DNA of 35,768 nucleotides from an uncultured Clostridia bacterium (GCA_934168355.1 CAKPNI010000014.1:1-35768), one strand, 5' to 3'. Shown: positions 8,199 to 16,011, counted from the stretch's first letter. Translations and numbers: made by a program. The notes: generated by a model from the sequence alone, not told the origin.

Positions 8199-8341
8199 AA
8201 TTAATTGAATAAAGAAAATTTGAAATTTACAATCCACATTATATGTCGAAATTTGCTATTTTGTCAAGCATTTTTCATCGCAAAATTCGACATTTTCTGC
8301 CAAACCAAATTTTAACCAAAAATGGCTTTATTCAATTAATT
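8199..8341. repeat. 143-bp nested inverted repeat (possible MITE-like or structured element)
   Basis: The outer arms are a perfect 16-bp match: AATTAATTGAATAAAG (8199-8214) and CTTTATTCAATTAATT (8326-8341). Inside are AAAATTTG/CAAATTTT and a 13-bp pair TGTCGAAATTTGC/GCAAAATTCGACA with one mismatch, spaced almost symmetrically, so the whole segment is an imperfect palindrome. The right arm forms the last codons and stop of the nuclease gene. This accounts for most of the gap between the coiled-coil and nuclease genes. No second copy was seen in the window. Confidence 0.6.
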
Positions 8342-9077
8342 CACTACTACCTGTTAAATAATTTATTTTTATATTTGGTTGTACATTATATGCGTATATG
8401 TTAAATTTAACTTTTTCTCCCCTGTCCTCAACAGATTTTGCCTCCATTTGTACCCCATTTGCTACTAAGTTATTATCTTTAAAAATTGGTGTTACTCTAT
8501 AAAGTACATGTCCGTTTGTTGTCTTTATATACTCTGCAACTTGGTTTTCAAAAGGCAGCATTCCCTCTACATTCAAATATCTAGTTCCAGTTATAAGATT
8601 TTGTTTATTTGCATTTTCTGCAGTAAGTTGATATCCTATCAAATGGCATCTGTTGTATAAATATTTTCCATCTACGCAATCATATCTCACTGCATGCCAA
8701 CCTGTGGGCTTTACCTTACTTATATCTCCTCTTGCTTCTGTCGGCATTGTGTCTTTTGAAACATTTGCATATGCTACTCCACATCTTCCTAAACTATCTA
8801 ATTCACTATATTTTTCAAAGCTATTGATGTTAAAATCTTCATCTGGAAATTCAGGCTCATTATTATTTAGAATTACATATGGTGTTTTTCCATCAAAATC
8901 TGGAATTTCGTTTAGGTTAAACGAAACTTCATTATTTATTGCTATCTGTGTATCATTTTGGATAGTATTATTTTCTATTTCATAATTGTTTTCATAATAC
9001 ACTATCAAAATAACCATTATTAGTGTGATTATGGAGATTATTAAATTATATTTACTTTTGTATCTCTTTTTACTCAT
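8328..9077 (-). CDS. Membrane-anchored DNA/RNA non-specific endonuclease (EndA/NucA-like)
   Basis: A 249-residue protein with one N-terminal membrane helix (about residues 11-28) and an outside catalytic domain. The beta-beta-alpha-metal nuclease motif appears as NRCHLIGYQL (142-151), where His145 stands for the His of the classic DRGH, followed by NKQNLITGTRYLN and a Glu-rich VEGMLPFENQVAEYI. The family includes the DNA-entry nuclease EndA of pneumococcus and secreted streptococcal DNases, which degrade extracellular DNA for uptake or nutrition. The AGGGAG ribosome binding site and a TTTACA-17-TATAAT promoter support the start. The stop codon lies inside a long inverted repeat. Role in competence or nutrition is not decided by context. 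Confidence 0.9.
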   Translation of the reverse strand: MSKKRYKSKYNLIISIITLIMVILIVYYENNYEIENNTIQNDTQIAINNEVSFNLNEIPDFDGKTPYVILNNNEPEFPDEDFNINSFEKYSELDSLGRCGVAYANVSKDTMPTEARGDISKVKPTGWHAVRYDCVDGKYLYNRCHLIGYQLTAENANKQNLITGTRYLNVEGMLPFENQVAEYIKTTNGHVLYRVTPIFKDNNLVANGVQMEAKSVEDRGEKVKFNIYAYNVQPNIKINYLTGSSELIE

Positions 9078-9107
9078 CTTTTTGTACTCCCTAAAATTTT
9101 CAATGTG

Positions 9108-9136
9108 ATTATATCATTTCAAATTTAGTATGTAAA
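9108..9136 (-). promoter_or_regulatory. Promoter of the nuclease gene
   Basis: Leftward -35 TTTACA (9131-9136), 17-nt spacer, -10 TATAAT (9108-9113). Confidence 0.7.
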
Positions 9137-9143
9137 TAATTTC

Positions 9144-9172
9144 TTGATTTTTCATAAAAAATATTCTATAAT
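9144..9172 (+). promoter_or_regulatory. Promoter of the 9218-9739 gene
   Basis: -35 TTGATT (9144-9149), 17-nt spacer, -10 TATAAT (9167-9172). It is divergent from, and directly beside, the nuclease promoter. Confidence 0.7.
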
Positions 9173-9217
9173 ATGCTTGTATTCTATATTCCTTATGTTG
9201 AAAGGATGTGCATTTTA

Positions 9218-9739
9218 ATGAAATTATCTGATTTTTTAGAAAAAAATTTAACCAATTCTAATACTCCAAACGAATTAATTTCTGGCTTTATTAAAGAACT
9301 TCAAAACCATTTAGAAAATAGTGAATTAAATATTGAAGATGGTTCAAAATTTGTTGTTACAGATATTAATGATAATATTGTTTCTTTAGTTGATATATCA
9401 AATGGAAACGAAATAAAAACATCTGGTTTTAGTAAAGATGTCCTAACAAATCTTGATTTAGCTTCAAATGTCATTTTTGAAAATAATAGATTTGTTTTAA
9501 CAGATGAAAGGTTTGAAATCACTAATTTAGAGGCTAAAGCAAAACTTGATGATTTGTATTTTAATCTTGAAGAGGAAGAAGGCTCTTTATTTTCTGTAAA
9601 AAAAATAGATAGAGATAAAATATATTTAACTAATCTCGAAGAAGGTGGATATTTTAGTATTTCTAAAGAAAAATATCCTGATTTTAAAGTTGGAGATATT
9701 TTAAAAAAAGAAAATGGAAAATATAATTTGGAACAATAA
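9218..9739 (+). CDS. Protein of unknown function with a C-terminal DUF3006-like segment
   Basis: A 173-residue acidic, soluble protein. The first part is helical (KLSDFLEKNLTNSNTPNELI), the middle has beta-rich repeats of the form DGSKFVVTDINDNIVSLVD. The last 55 residues (LFSVKKIDRDKIYLTNLEEG through FKVGDILKKENGKY) resemble the small beta-barrel DUF3006 pattern, in which a short beta domain ends with a VGD(I/V)L motif. That likeness is weak. ATG 9218 has AAAGGA 11 nt upstream; the earlier in-frame ATG at 9206 is directly next to it and too close. It is a single gene with its own promoter and terminator. Confidence 0.65.
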   Translation: MKLSDFLEKNLTNSNTPNELISGFIKELQNHLENSELNIEDGSKFVVTDINDNIVSLVDISNGNEIKTSGFSKDVLTNLDLASNVIFENNRFVLTDERFEITNLEAKAKLDDLYFNLEEEEGSLFSVKKIDRDKIYLTNLEEGGYFSISKEKYPDFKVGDILKKENGKYNLEQ

Positions 9740-9743
9740 TATT

Positions 9744-9784
9744 AAATAAAACAGGTTAATTTTTAAAATTAGCCTGTTTTATTT
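9744..9784. terminator. Bidirectional terminator between convergent genes
   Basis: A 17-bp stem with one mismatch (9744-9760 with 9768-9784), T-rich on both sides. It serves the convergent genes ending at 9739 and 9787. Confidence 0.85.
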
Positions 9785-9786
9785 TA

Positions 9787-10107
9787 CTAAAATTCTTGTA
9801 TATTATTTTCAATATTTTCTTCTTCTATAACATTTTCTTCTTGGCTTGGCATAGATATTTCTGCATCAAAAGAAAATACTTTTCTTTCTGCTCTTGCTTT
9901 TTCTTCAAATTTCTTTTCAAATTCAGCTTTTGTAGAATTTAAAGATTCTTGCATAGCATAAAACATTTTTTCAACATCTTCTTTTGTAAAATCGTAGGCG
10001 TTACTTCTTGCCATAGGTTCTAATATTTGAATGTCATGCATTACATTATTTACCCTTTTTCCCGCAAATTCCATGAATTTTTTTCTTTTTTCTTCATTTA
10101 CTTCCAT
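9787..10107 (-). CDS. Small acidic protein of unknown function
   Basis: A 106-residue helical protein (EVNEEKRKKFMEFAGKRVNN, then a Lys/Glu-rich helix and an acidic, disordered-looking tail). No known family was recognised. The ATG at 10105-10107 follows GAAGGGAG at 8 nt; the in-frame ATG six codons earlier lies within that ribosome binding site. It has a good promoter (10152-10180) and an 18-bp perfect palindrome at the transcription start, so it is probably regulated. Confidence 0.7.
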   Translation of the reverse strand: MEVNEEKRKKFMEFAGKRVNNVMHDIQILEPMARSNAYDFTKEDVEKMFYAMQESLNSTKAEFEKKFEEKARAERKVFSFDAEISMPSQEENVIEEENIENNIQEF

Positions 10108-10130
10108 TTTTGTTACTCCCTTCAATTATT

Positions 10131-10148
10131 AAAATGTAATTACATTTT
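10131..10148. promoter_or_regulatory. 18-bp perfect palindromic operator
   Basis: AAAATGTAATTACATTTT is fully palindromic. It starts 4 nt downstream of the -10 box of the small acidic protein gene and covers the expected transcription start, the usual place of a repressor site. The regulator is not identified. Confidence 0.55.
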
Positions 10149-10151
10149 TAT

Positions 10152-10180
10152 TTTATATCACAAAAGATTGGAAAAATCAA
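10152..10180 (-). promoter_or_regulatory. Promoter of the small acidic protein gene
   Basis: Leftward -35 TTGATT (10175-10180), 17-nt spacer, -10 TATAAA (10152-10157). Confidence 0.7.
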
Positions 10181-10190
10181 ACATATTTTG

Positions 10191-10775
10191 TTATTTTTCT
10201 TCAATTAATTCTAATCTTCCCTTACATTTTCCGCATCTATAATCTCTCACAAAATTTTTCTTCAGTCTTTGTCTATAAAAAATAACACCACAATTCTTAC
10301 ACTTTATTTTATACTTATACTTTATATCCTCATAATCAAAATCTAAATTACTTTCTTTATAATCTTGCTCTCTATTCCCCAACCTTTGTATTTTATATCC
10401 TAACCTCTCATTAATAAAATCTGCATATTTTTTAAAAACTTTACCATGATTATTGCAATAGGGCAAGCAATGTATTAATTCATGCATTATGGTATTCTTT
10501 ATTATATCATCATTCAAATCTAAAACCCATTTGCTTATTTCTATATCATGTTTCATAAACACATCATATACTTTAACTCTTCTATAATTTCTATATTCTA
10601 TATGATAACATGTAATTACAGGCTTAGATTGCTTGCAACAGCCATATCTTTTAGCTTTTCTTTTAGCTAAACAAATATTAATTTCTCCTATTTTTTTATT
10701 TCCTATCATATCAATGTCAACAGATTTTAGTTCATTTAAACATTCATCGTACAATCTTATCAATTTTTCATTCAT
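10191..10775 (-). CDS. SprT-like metallopeptidase-fold protein with zinc ribbon
   Basis: A 194-residue protein of the SprT/Spartan-like superfamily. HELIH (98-102) plus a following His110 in NNHGKVF is the gluzincin zinc site. The C-terminus carries a zinc ribbon, Cys159/Cys162 and Cys181/Cys184 (CKNCG...CGKCKG). Eukaryotic relatives cut DNA-protein crosslinks; bacterial SprT proteins are uncharacterised. Its start overlaps the end of the patatin gene by 8 nt, so the two are translationally coupled in one operon. Family assignment is firm, function inferred only from the family. Confidence 0.85.
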   Translation of the reverse strand: MNEKLIRLYDECLNELKSVDIDMIGNKKIGEINICLAKRKAKRYGCCKQSKPVITCYHIEYRNYRRVKVYDVFMKHDIEISKWVLDLNDDIIKNTIMHELIHCLPYCNNHGKVFKKYADFINERLGYKIQRLGNREQDYKESNLDFDYEDIKYKYKIKCKNCGVIFYRQRLKKNFVRDYRCGKCKGRLELIEEK

Positions 10776-11643
10776 TTATTATTGCCTCTACTAATATTTT
10801 TTCTTTCTGCTTCATAACTGCATTATATCCATTTTTTACCGTTTTTTCTATTTCGTCCATAGATAACAAACTTGTATCTGGGTTATAAATTTCTACCACA
10901 ATATCTGCTAATTCTTTTGATTTTTCTACACCTGAGCATGAAAATATATCAAGAGCTCTAACTAATACTCCCTCTAAGCTTTCACTTGGAGTGTATTTAT
11001 TCAAATCAAAACATATTGCAATTGTTTTTTGGGCTCCCATATCTTTTAAAACTTGCACAGGTAAATTATCTACTGTTCCTCCATCTAAAAAATTATATTT
11101 TTCATAATTTGATGTTGTAAATATTGCCGGAAATGCCATACTTGAACGCACTGCTTTTCCTATATTTATATTTGTTATGTAATCTATACTTTTATCTTTA
11201 CTTTTTATTTCATCTGATACAAATAAACACTCTTTCATAGATATTGTATCAACTGTTGCTATTGCAAGCTTTTTGCTTGTAAAATCTTTAATCATATGTT
11301 TTCTCTTTTCTTTTGCAGCTTCATTTATAAAGTTTTCTACAAGTGTTCCATCAATTATTCCCTCTACTCTTGTCTCTTTGTGTAAAAGAAAGTTTATCGC
11401 CATTTTGCATAGTACTTTTTTTCTTATTTTTAGAATTTTTTTGTATTTTTCTTTGCATATTTTTTGTATCTCGTCTGGAGTATATCCCATAGCATAAAGT
11501 GAAGCTATTGCACTTCCTGTGCTTGTTCCTGATATATATTGTATGTTTACTCCTAGTTCTTCTAGCGCTTTTAATACTCCTATGTGAGCAAATCCTTGTA
11601 AGCCTCCCCCTGCAAGCGATACTCCAAATTTTATTTCATTCAT
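10768..11643 (-). CDS. Patatin-like phospholipase
   Basis: A 291-residue serine lipase/acyl hydrolase with a Ser-Asp dyad. The oxyanion loop is AGGGLQG (11-17), the nucleophile elbow GTSTG with Ser41 (39-43), and the catalytic Asp187 is in DGGTVDNLP. Length and order match bacterial patatins of the RssA/YlbK type. No signal peptide or membrane helix is seen, so it is a cytosolic or membrane-peripheral lipase. AAAGGAG lies 9 nt before the ATG. It is the first gene of a two-gene unit with the SprT-like gene. The leader contains a GAGGTTT/AAACCTC hairpin (about 11668-11698). Confidence 0.9.
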   Translation of the reverse strand: MNEIKFGVSLAGGGLQGFAHIGVLKALEELGVNIQYISGTSTGSAIASLYAMGYTPDEIQKICKEKYKKILKIRKKVLCKMAINFLLHKETRVEGIIDGTLVENFINEAAKEKRKHMIKDFTSKKLAIATVDTISMKECLFVSDEIKSKDKSIDYITNINIGKAVRSSMAFPAIFTTSNYEKYNFLDGGTVDNLPVQVLKDMGAQKTIAICFDLNKYTPSESLEGVLVRALDIFSCSGVEKSKELADIVVEIYNPDTSLLSMDEIEKTVKNGYNAVMKQKEKILVEAIINE

Positions 11644-11667
11644 GTTGTTGTCTCCTTTGTTAAATGA

Positions 11668-11732
11668 TTTGAGGTTTCTAACTGTTATGTTAAAAACCTC
11701 GTTATTATATCATATATTATTTTTTGAGTCTA
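11668..11732 (-). promoter_or_regulatory. Promoter and leader hairpin of the patatin operon
   Basis: Leftward -35 TAGACT (11727-11732), 17-nt spacer, -10 TATAAT (11704-11709), overlapping the end of the P-type ATPase gene. Just downstream is a hairpin of GAGGTTT/AAACCTC with an inner TAAC/GTTA pair. It may instead be a weak terminator of the ATPase operon. Confidence 0.45.
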
Positions 11733-13572
11733 TATTTTTCACCTTAAGCATTCTCAAAGCATTAATTATAGCAATTATAGAAACTCCAACATCTGCAAAA
11801 ACAGCTTCCCACATAGTTGAAAGGCCAACTGCAGTAAGAACTAAGACCAAAACTTTAATAAAAATTGCAAAAACAATATTTTCTTTTACAATCTTCATTG
11901 TTTTCCTAGATAATCCAATTGCATCTGCAATCTTAGATGGCTCATCTGTCATAATAACAACATCAGCAGCTTCAATTGCAGCATCAGAACCTAGTGCTCC
12001 CATTGCGATTCCAATATCTGACATTGCAAGAACTGGGCTATCATTTATTCCATCTCCTACAAATACAAGTTTACCTTTTTCGGTTTTTTCTCGCATTAAT
12101 TTTTCTACTTTTTCTACTTTTCCATCTGGCAATAGTTCTGTATAAACTTCATCAAGTCCAAGTTTTTCTCCAACATCTTCTCCAACTGTTTTCTTATCTC
12201 CTGTAAGCATTACAGTTTTCTTTACACCTAAATTTTTTAAATTCTTAACTAATTCTTTAGAGTCTTCTTTTATTTCATCTGAAATTATAATTAATCCTTT
12301 ATATTCATTATTTATTGCTACATATAAAATTGTTCCAACATCTTCGCTTTTTGTGTATTTAATTTTATTTTCTTCCATTAATTTTTCGTTACCGATTAAT
12401 ACATTTTTGTCATCTATTGTAACACTTATTCCATGTCCTGAAATTTCTTTTATGTTTTTAATTCTGTTTGTATCTATATCTTTCTTATAAGCATTTTTTA
12501 TAGATTTCGCAATTGGATGATTTGAATAATTTTCTGCATAGGCCGCAATTTCAAGTAATTCGTCTTTACCTATATTATTTGTTTCTATTTTTTGAACTTC
12601 AAACACACCTTTAGTTAAAGTTCCAGTTTTATCAAATACTGCTATTTCGGTTGAAGCTAAAGCCTCCAAATAATTGCTTCCTTTTATCAATATTCCCATC
12701 TTAGATGCTCCACCTATTCCACCAAAGAAACTTAATGGTATTGATATAACTAATGCACATGGACATGATACAACTAAAAATGATAATGCTCTATAAATCC
12801 ATTCTGTAAATGATGCGTCTTTAAATATAAATGGTGGTACAATTGCAAGTATTACTGCTATAATTACAACTGTTGGTGTATAATACTTAGCAAACTTCGT
12901 AATAAAATTTTCTGATTTAGATTTTTTACTACTTGCATTTTCAACCAAATCTAAAATTTTACTTACAGTTGATTCTCCATATTCCTTCGATACTTTTACT
13001 AAAATCTTTCCACTTTCATTTATAGAACCACTTAATACTTCGTCATTTTCCTTTGCTTCAACAGGAACAGATTCTCCAGTTAATGCCTTTGTATCAAGCA
13101 TTGTTGTTCCTTCTATAATTGTCCCATCTAGTGGTATTTTTTCACCGGGTTTTACAACTATTGTTTCTCCAATTTTTACTTCATCTGGGTCTATTTTTTC
13201 TTCTTTTCCATCTCTTAACACATTTGCATAATCAGGCCTTATATCCATTAAACTTGATATTGATTTTCTTGATTTATCAACAGCATAGCTTTGAAATAAT
13301 TCACCAATTTGATAGAATAGCATTACTGCAACTGCTTCTGGGAATTCACCAACTCCAAATGCACCTAATGTTGCAACAGCCATTAGAAAATTCTCATCAA
13401 ATACCTTTCCTCTAAAGATATTTCTTACAGCTTTTTTTAAAATACTTAATCCAACTATTAAATAACTTATTATAAATAATGCATCTTTTATCAATTCATT
13501 TTCAAAATTTCCTACTATTGCAACTATATATATAATTAATGCTATTAGTATTTTTATTGCTCTTTTTTTCAT
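11710..13572 (-). CDS. cadA: Cd2+/Zn2+/Pb2+-exporting P1B-type ATPase
   Basis: A 620-residue heavy-metal efflux ATPase of the P1B-2 (CadA/ZntA) group. It has the CPC transmembrane metal motif (SCPCALV, 270-272), TGES (165-168), phosphorylation site DKTGTLT with Asp314, SNHPIAKS (P1B His-Pro motif) and GDGINDSPVLA. The last helix region contains FADVGVS, the Asp-x-Gly signature of Zn/Cd pumps. The usual N-terminal HMA domain is missing; a separate HMA protein is encoded just upstream. It is third in an operon after the ArsR repressor and the HMA gene, with a 77-nt spacer that contains a 14-bp hairpin. Substrate is inferred from motifs and the CadC-like regulator. Confidence 0.93.
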   Translation of the reverse strand: MKKRAIKILIALIIYIVAIVGNFENELIKDALFIISYLIVGLSILKKAVRNIFRGKVFDENFLMAVATLGAFGVGEFPEAVAVMLFYQIGELFQSYAVDKSRKSISSLMDIRPDYANVLRDGKEEKIDPDEVKIGETIVVKPGEKIPLDGTIIEGTTMLDTKALTGESVPVEAKENDEVLSGSINESGKILVKVSKEYGESTVSKILDLVENASSKKSKSENFITKFAKYYTPTVVIIAVILAIVPPFIFKDASFTEWIYRALSFLVVSCPCALVISIPLSFFGGIGGASKMGILIKGSNYLEALASTEIAVFDKTGTLTKGVFEVQKIETNNIGKDELLEIAAYAENYSNHPIAKSIKNAYKKDIDTNRIKNIKEISGHGISVTIDDKNVLIGNEKLMEENKIKYTKSEDVGTILYVAINNEYKGLIIISDEIKEDSKELVKNLKNLGVKKTVMLTGDKKTVGEDVGEKLGLDEVYTELLPDGKVEKVEKLMREKTEKGKLVFVGDGINDSPVLAMSDIGIAMGALGSDAAIEAADVVIMTDEPSKIADAIGLSRKTMKIVKENIVFAIFIKVLVLVLTAVGLSTMWEAVFADVGVSIIAIINALRMLKVKNIDSKNNI

Positions 13573-13603
13573 GTTTTATATACTCCTTTGCCGTCAATGG
13601 TAT

Positions 13604-13645
13604 AAAGTTTGAAAAATAATTTATTAAAACTATTTTTCAAACTTT
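13604..13645. repeat. Intercistronic hairpin between HMA and ATPase genes
   Basis: AAAGTTTGAAAAAT (13604-13617) and its exact complement (13632-13645) form a 14-bp stem with a 14-nt loop. No T-run follows in the direction of transcription, so it is more likely an mRNA stability or processing element that sets the chaperone-to-pump ratio than a terminator. Confidence 0.6.
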
Positions 13646-13649
13646 CTTT

Positions 13650-13871
13650 TTATACTTCTTTTATTGTACAATCTGGTTCTTCTCTTTTTACTACTTTTTG
13701 AACTTTTTTCATAACTTCTTCTTTATTTTCTTCTTCACATTCTATAACTAATTTTTCTGTCATAAAGCTTATAGTTGCTTCATCTACTCCATCTATTTTT
13801 TGTATCGCTCTTTCTAATTCTGCTGCACAGTTTGCACAATCTAATCCTTTTATTTTAAACTTATATTTCAT
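13650..13871 (-). CDS. HMA-domain heavy-metal-binding protein
   Basis: A 73-residue ferredoxin-fold metallochaperone with the metal site GLDCANCAAE (Cys12, Cys15). It matches the N-terminal metal-binding domain that P1B ATPases usually carry, and the downstream ATPase lacks exactly this domain, so it probably acts as its detached metal-binding domain. The start is ATG 13871, 7 nt after GGAGG; an in-frame ATG five codons upstream overlaps that site. It lies 18 nt after the ArsR gene. Confidence 0.88.
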   Translation of the reverse strand: MKYKFKIKGLDCANCAAELERAIQKIDGVDEATISFMTEKLVIECEEENKEEVMKKVQKVVKREEPDCTIKEV

Positions 13872-13889
13872 TTTCTTTACCTCCATTTT

Positions 13890-14252
13890 TTATCTTCTAT
13901 GCACGATATGTTCCATACCTACCTCAAAAACTTCTTTTACGTGCTCATCATCTAATGTATAAAATACTTCTTTTCCTACTTTTCTGCATTTTACTATTCC
14001 AGAACGTCTTAATGTTCCTAATTGATGTGATATTGATGATTTGCTCATATTTAATACATTTGCTATATCACATACACACATTTCGTTTTTATCTAGTGCA
14101 TATAGTATTTTTGTTCTTGTTGTGTCTCCTAATATCTTAAAAAATTCTGCTAATTTGTTTAGCATATCTTCATCTGCCATTTGCTTTATTGTGTTTTCTA
14201 CAACATCTTGATGTATTACATTACAGTCACATACAAACTCATTCTTTGCCAT
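13890..14252 (-). CDS. cadC: ArsR/SmtB-family repressor, CadC-like
   Basis: A 120-residue winged-helix metalloregulator. The HTH is in VLNMSKSSISHQLGTLRRSG. Cysteines at 8, 10, 59 and 61 (FVCDCN and MCVCDIA) match the alpha-3N Cd/Pb/Zn site of CadC, whose ligands come from the N-terminal tail and the CxC of helix 3. Asp102, His104, His115 and His118 near the C-terminus could form the alpha-5 zinc site. When metal-free it should bind the palindrome at 14289-14308 and repress its own operon (repressor, HMA protein, ATPase). AAAGGGGG precedes the ATG. Confidence 0.92.
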   Translation of the reverse strand: MAKNEFVCDCNVIHQDVVENTIKQMADEDMLNKLAEFFKILGDTTRTKILYALDKNEMCVCDIANVLNMSKSSISHQLGTLRRSGIVKCRKVGKEVFYTLDDEHVKEVFEVGMEHIVHRR

Positions 14253-14288
14253 TTGTGCCCCCTTTCGATATTATACTTCTTTTGTTAC

Positions 14289-14308
14289 AGTTGAATGTTT
14301 ATTCAACT
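14289..14308. promoter_or_regulatory. ArsR/CadC operator
   Basis: AGTTGAAT-GTTT-ATTCAACT is a perfect 8-4-8 palindrome of the TGAA-N-TTCA type bound by ArsR/SmtB repressors. It lies just after the -10 box of the cad operon, over the likely transcription start. Confidence 0.8.
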
Positions 14309-14316
14309 TTTTTTAT

Positions 14317-14345
14317 ATTATATTCATAATATTTTTTATTGTCAA
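14317..14345 (-). promoter_or_regulatory. Promoter of the cad operon
   Basis: Leftward TTGACA (14340-14345), 17-nt spacer, TATAAT (14317-14322): perfect consensus, kept off by the adjacent operator. Confidence 0.85.
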
Positions 14346-14387
14346 TATTTTTTCACAAAATTTTCACAAAAAATAACTAATTTTGCC

Positions 14388-14417
14388 TTGACTACTATCC
14401 AAATAGCACGTTATAAT
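14388..14417 (+). promoter_or_regulatory. Promoter of the 14451-15743 gene
   Basis: -35 TTGACT (14388-14393), 18-nt spacer, -10 TATAAT (14412-14417). Confidence 0.75.
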
Positions 14418-14450
14418 ATTTCATATAACACAAAAAGAAAGGTGATTAAG

Positions 14451-15743
14451 ATGAAAATACTAAGAAAAATTTTAAATAACAACGAACCTAAACCTACTCC
14501 ATTGCAAAAAACTGTAGAAACTGTCCAATCTGTAATAGAAGAAACTGTTTCTGAAAAAGAAATTGCAAGGAAAAAGGCTATTGATGTTGCGTTAAAAGAA
14601 ATTCAGGAACATAAAGATATGCCTGTTGGAAAATTTATGCAAATGTTACAAGAAAAAACATCCTTAACAGATGAGGATTTGGTAACAATTATAACCCAAA
14701 TTCCTGATGTAAAATCAGAAAAAGCAACAATTGCAGCTGTGCAATCTACTTCCCTATCTCCAGAAAATATAACATCTATTGTAAAAGAAGCAGATATAAG
14801 TTTAGATACTGCCGAAAAAATTGTAAATGAAATAGATAATGAAGCAATTCAAAAAGAGCAACAAGCTATAATTGCAGCTGAACGCGAACAACAAATATTA
14901 TCCAATCTTTCAGAAATCTACGAAAAATGTGATAAAATCGAGGATCCTAATCTAGTTGAAATTATTAACCAATTAGATATAAAAGATTATACCAATGAAA
15001 TAAACAAAAAATTAATGGCAATAATTTCCAAAAGAACAGCTATTGGTTGTATGAGATTTGGTTGTCCACGTCTCCCTACTCTTACAAGAATCCTCCCTGC
15101 AGAAGATATGTTTGAAGCTGATTTACCTTTTTTAGCAAATTCAGATTATAAATCTCTAAAAGTCAAATTTGATAATGAAGCAAAAGAATATATCGAATTT
15201 ACAGATAATACTAAAAAATTAATAAGGGAAAAAATTCTCGAGGAAATTGCAAAAAAAACAGCAAAAACTTACGATAAAACAGGAAATTTCTTTTTACCTC
15301 AAACAGAAAGATTTAAGAAATTAACTAATGATGATATATCTCTTTTTGAAAAAACAGTAAAAAATTATAGTAAAGAATTTGATAAATCCGCCAGTAGAAG
15401 ATTAAAAAGACAATTAAATGGTGAAACTGCAACAGAATTACACGACTTAAATAGAATGCTTGAAAAAATGAATCCAGCAGCAAGAGATTTAGCTTTACAA
15501 AAAATAGTAGCATTATTGCAAAATGATCTTCTTAATAATAAAAACTCTCATTTAAATGAGGAATTAAGTAATACATTGGAAGAAATAGAATTAGCCATAC
15601 GCAAATTACCAGCTAAAAATCAACTATCTACTGCTCAAACAATATTAGATACACTTAACCAAAGAAATGAAGCAATGCGATTATTAAAAAATGCTAAAAA
15701 ATCAACAGCTTCTTTTCATCAAGATGATAATGAAGAAAGATGA
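14451..15743 (+). CDS. Large helical protein of unknown function
   Basis: A 430-residue soluble protein with no recognised domain. It is almost entirely helical and rich in Lys, Glu, Asn and Ile. Residues about 1-150 look like repeated short helical pairs (for example TSLTDEDLVTIITQIPDV, then TSLSPENITSIVKEADISL), suggesting a helical repeat or adaptor. The centre has a conserved-looking patch RTAIGCMRFGCPRLPTLTRI with two cysteines. The tail is helical with a charged end. ATG 14451 has AAAGGTG upstream and sits just after a strong promoter; the open frame further upstream overlaps that promoter and is not used. It is monocistronic with a terminator, and divergent from the cad operon. Confidence 0.75.
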   Translation: MKILRKILNNNEPKPTPLQKTVETVQSVIEETVSEKEIARKKAIDVALKEIQEHKDMPVGKFMQMLQEKTSLTDEDLVTIITQIPDVKSEKATIAAVQSTSLSPENITSIVKEADISLDTAEKIVNEIDNEAIQKEQQAIIAAEREQQILSNLSEIYEKCDKIEDPNLVEIINQLDIKDYTNEINKKLMAIISKRTAIGCMRFGCPRLPTLTRILPAEDMFEADLPFLANSDYKSLKVKFDNEAKEYIEFTDNTKKLIREKILEEIAKKTAKTYDKTGNFFLPQTERFKKLTNDDISLFEKTVKNYSKEFDKSASRRLKRQLNGETATELHDLNRMLEKMNPAARDLALQKIVALLQNDLLNNKNSHLNEELSNTLEEIELAIRKLPAKNQLSTAQTILDTLNQRNEAMRLLKNAKKSTASFHQDDNEER

Positions 15744-15749
15744 TAAAAA

Positions 15750-15775
15750 ACACCCTTAAATTGGGTGTCTTTTTT
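15750..15775 (+). terminator. Terminator of the helical protein gene
   Basis: ACACCC (15750-15755) and GGGTGT (15763-15768) form a compact stem followed by CTTTTTT. Confidence 0.85.
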
Positions 15776-15789
15776 ATTTTACAAATAAA

Positions 15790-16011
15790 ATTGTTAAATA
15801 TGCTACATATATAAATAAATATTAGTTTTTCACTCCAATTAAAGTATCTCGCTACATTTACAGCATTATCCACAACTAAGTTTCCACCAAATTTCAAACT
15901 GAACAGTCTTGATATTCCGCCTTGACTATTGCAAAAATACATTAAAACAATTGTGACTAATATGTTTCCTATTGACATATCTGATTTTATCAATTTTGTT
16001 TCACATTTTTA
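15790..16011 (-). pseudogene. Remnant of a calcium/sodium antiporter (YrbG-like)
   Basis: On the minus strand a short open stretch reads KSDMSIGN, then FGGNLVVDNAVNVARYFNWS followed by EKLIF. These look like parts of a K+-dependent Na+/Ca2+ exchanger: the D-x-(A/S)-IGN of the first alpha repeat and the GGxLLVDxAVxxA...SExLI of the second. The segment between them is far too short, the GSNIFN and GTSLPE motifs are gone, there is no start or ribosome binding site, and an upstream in-frame stop closes it. It is best read as a decayed fragment; this explains part of the 330-nt gap before the ABC permease. Similarity is from memory of the family and is modest. Confidence 0.35.

Noticed and set aside
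11642..12145. 167-codon plus-strand frame opposite the P-type ATPase
   Set aside because: Antisense to conserved ATPase motifs and without start signals.
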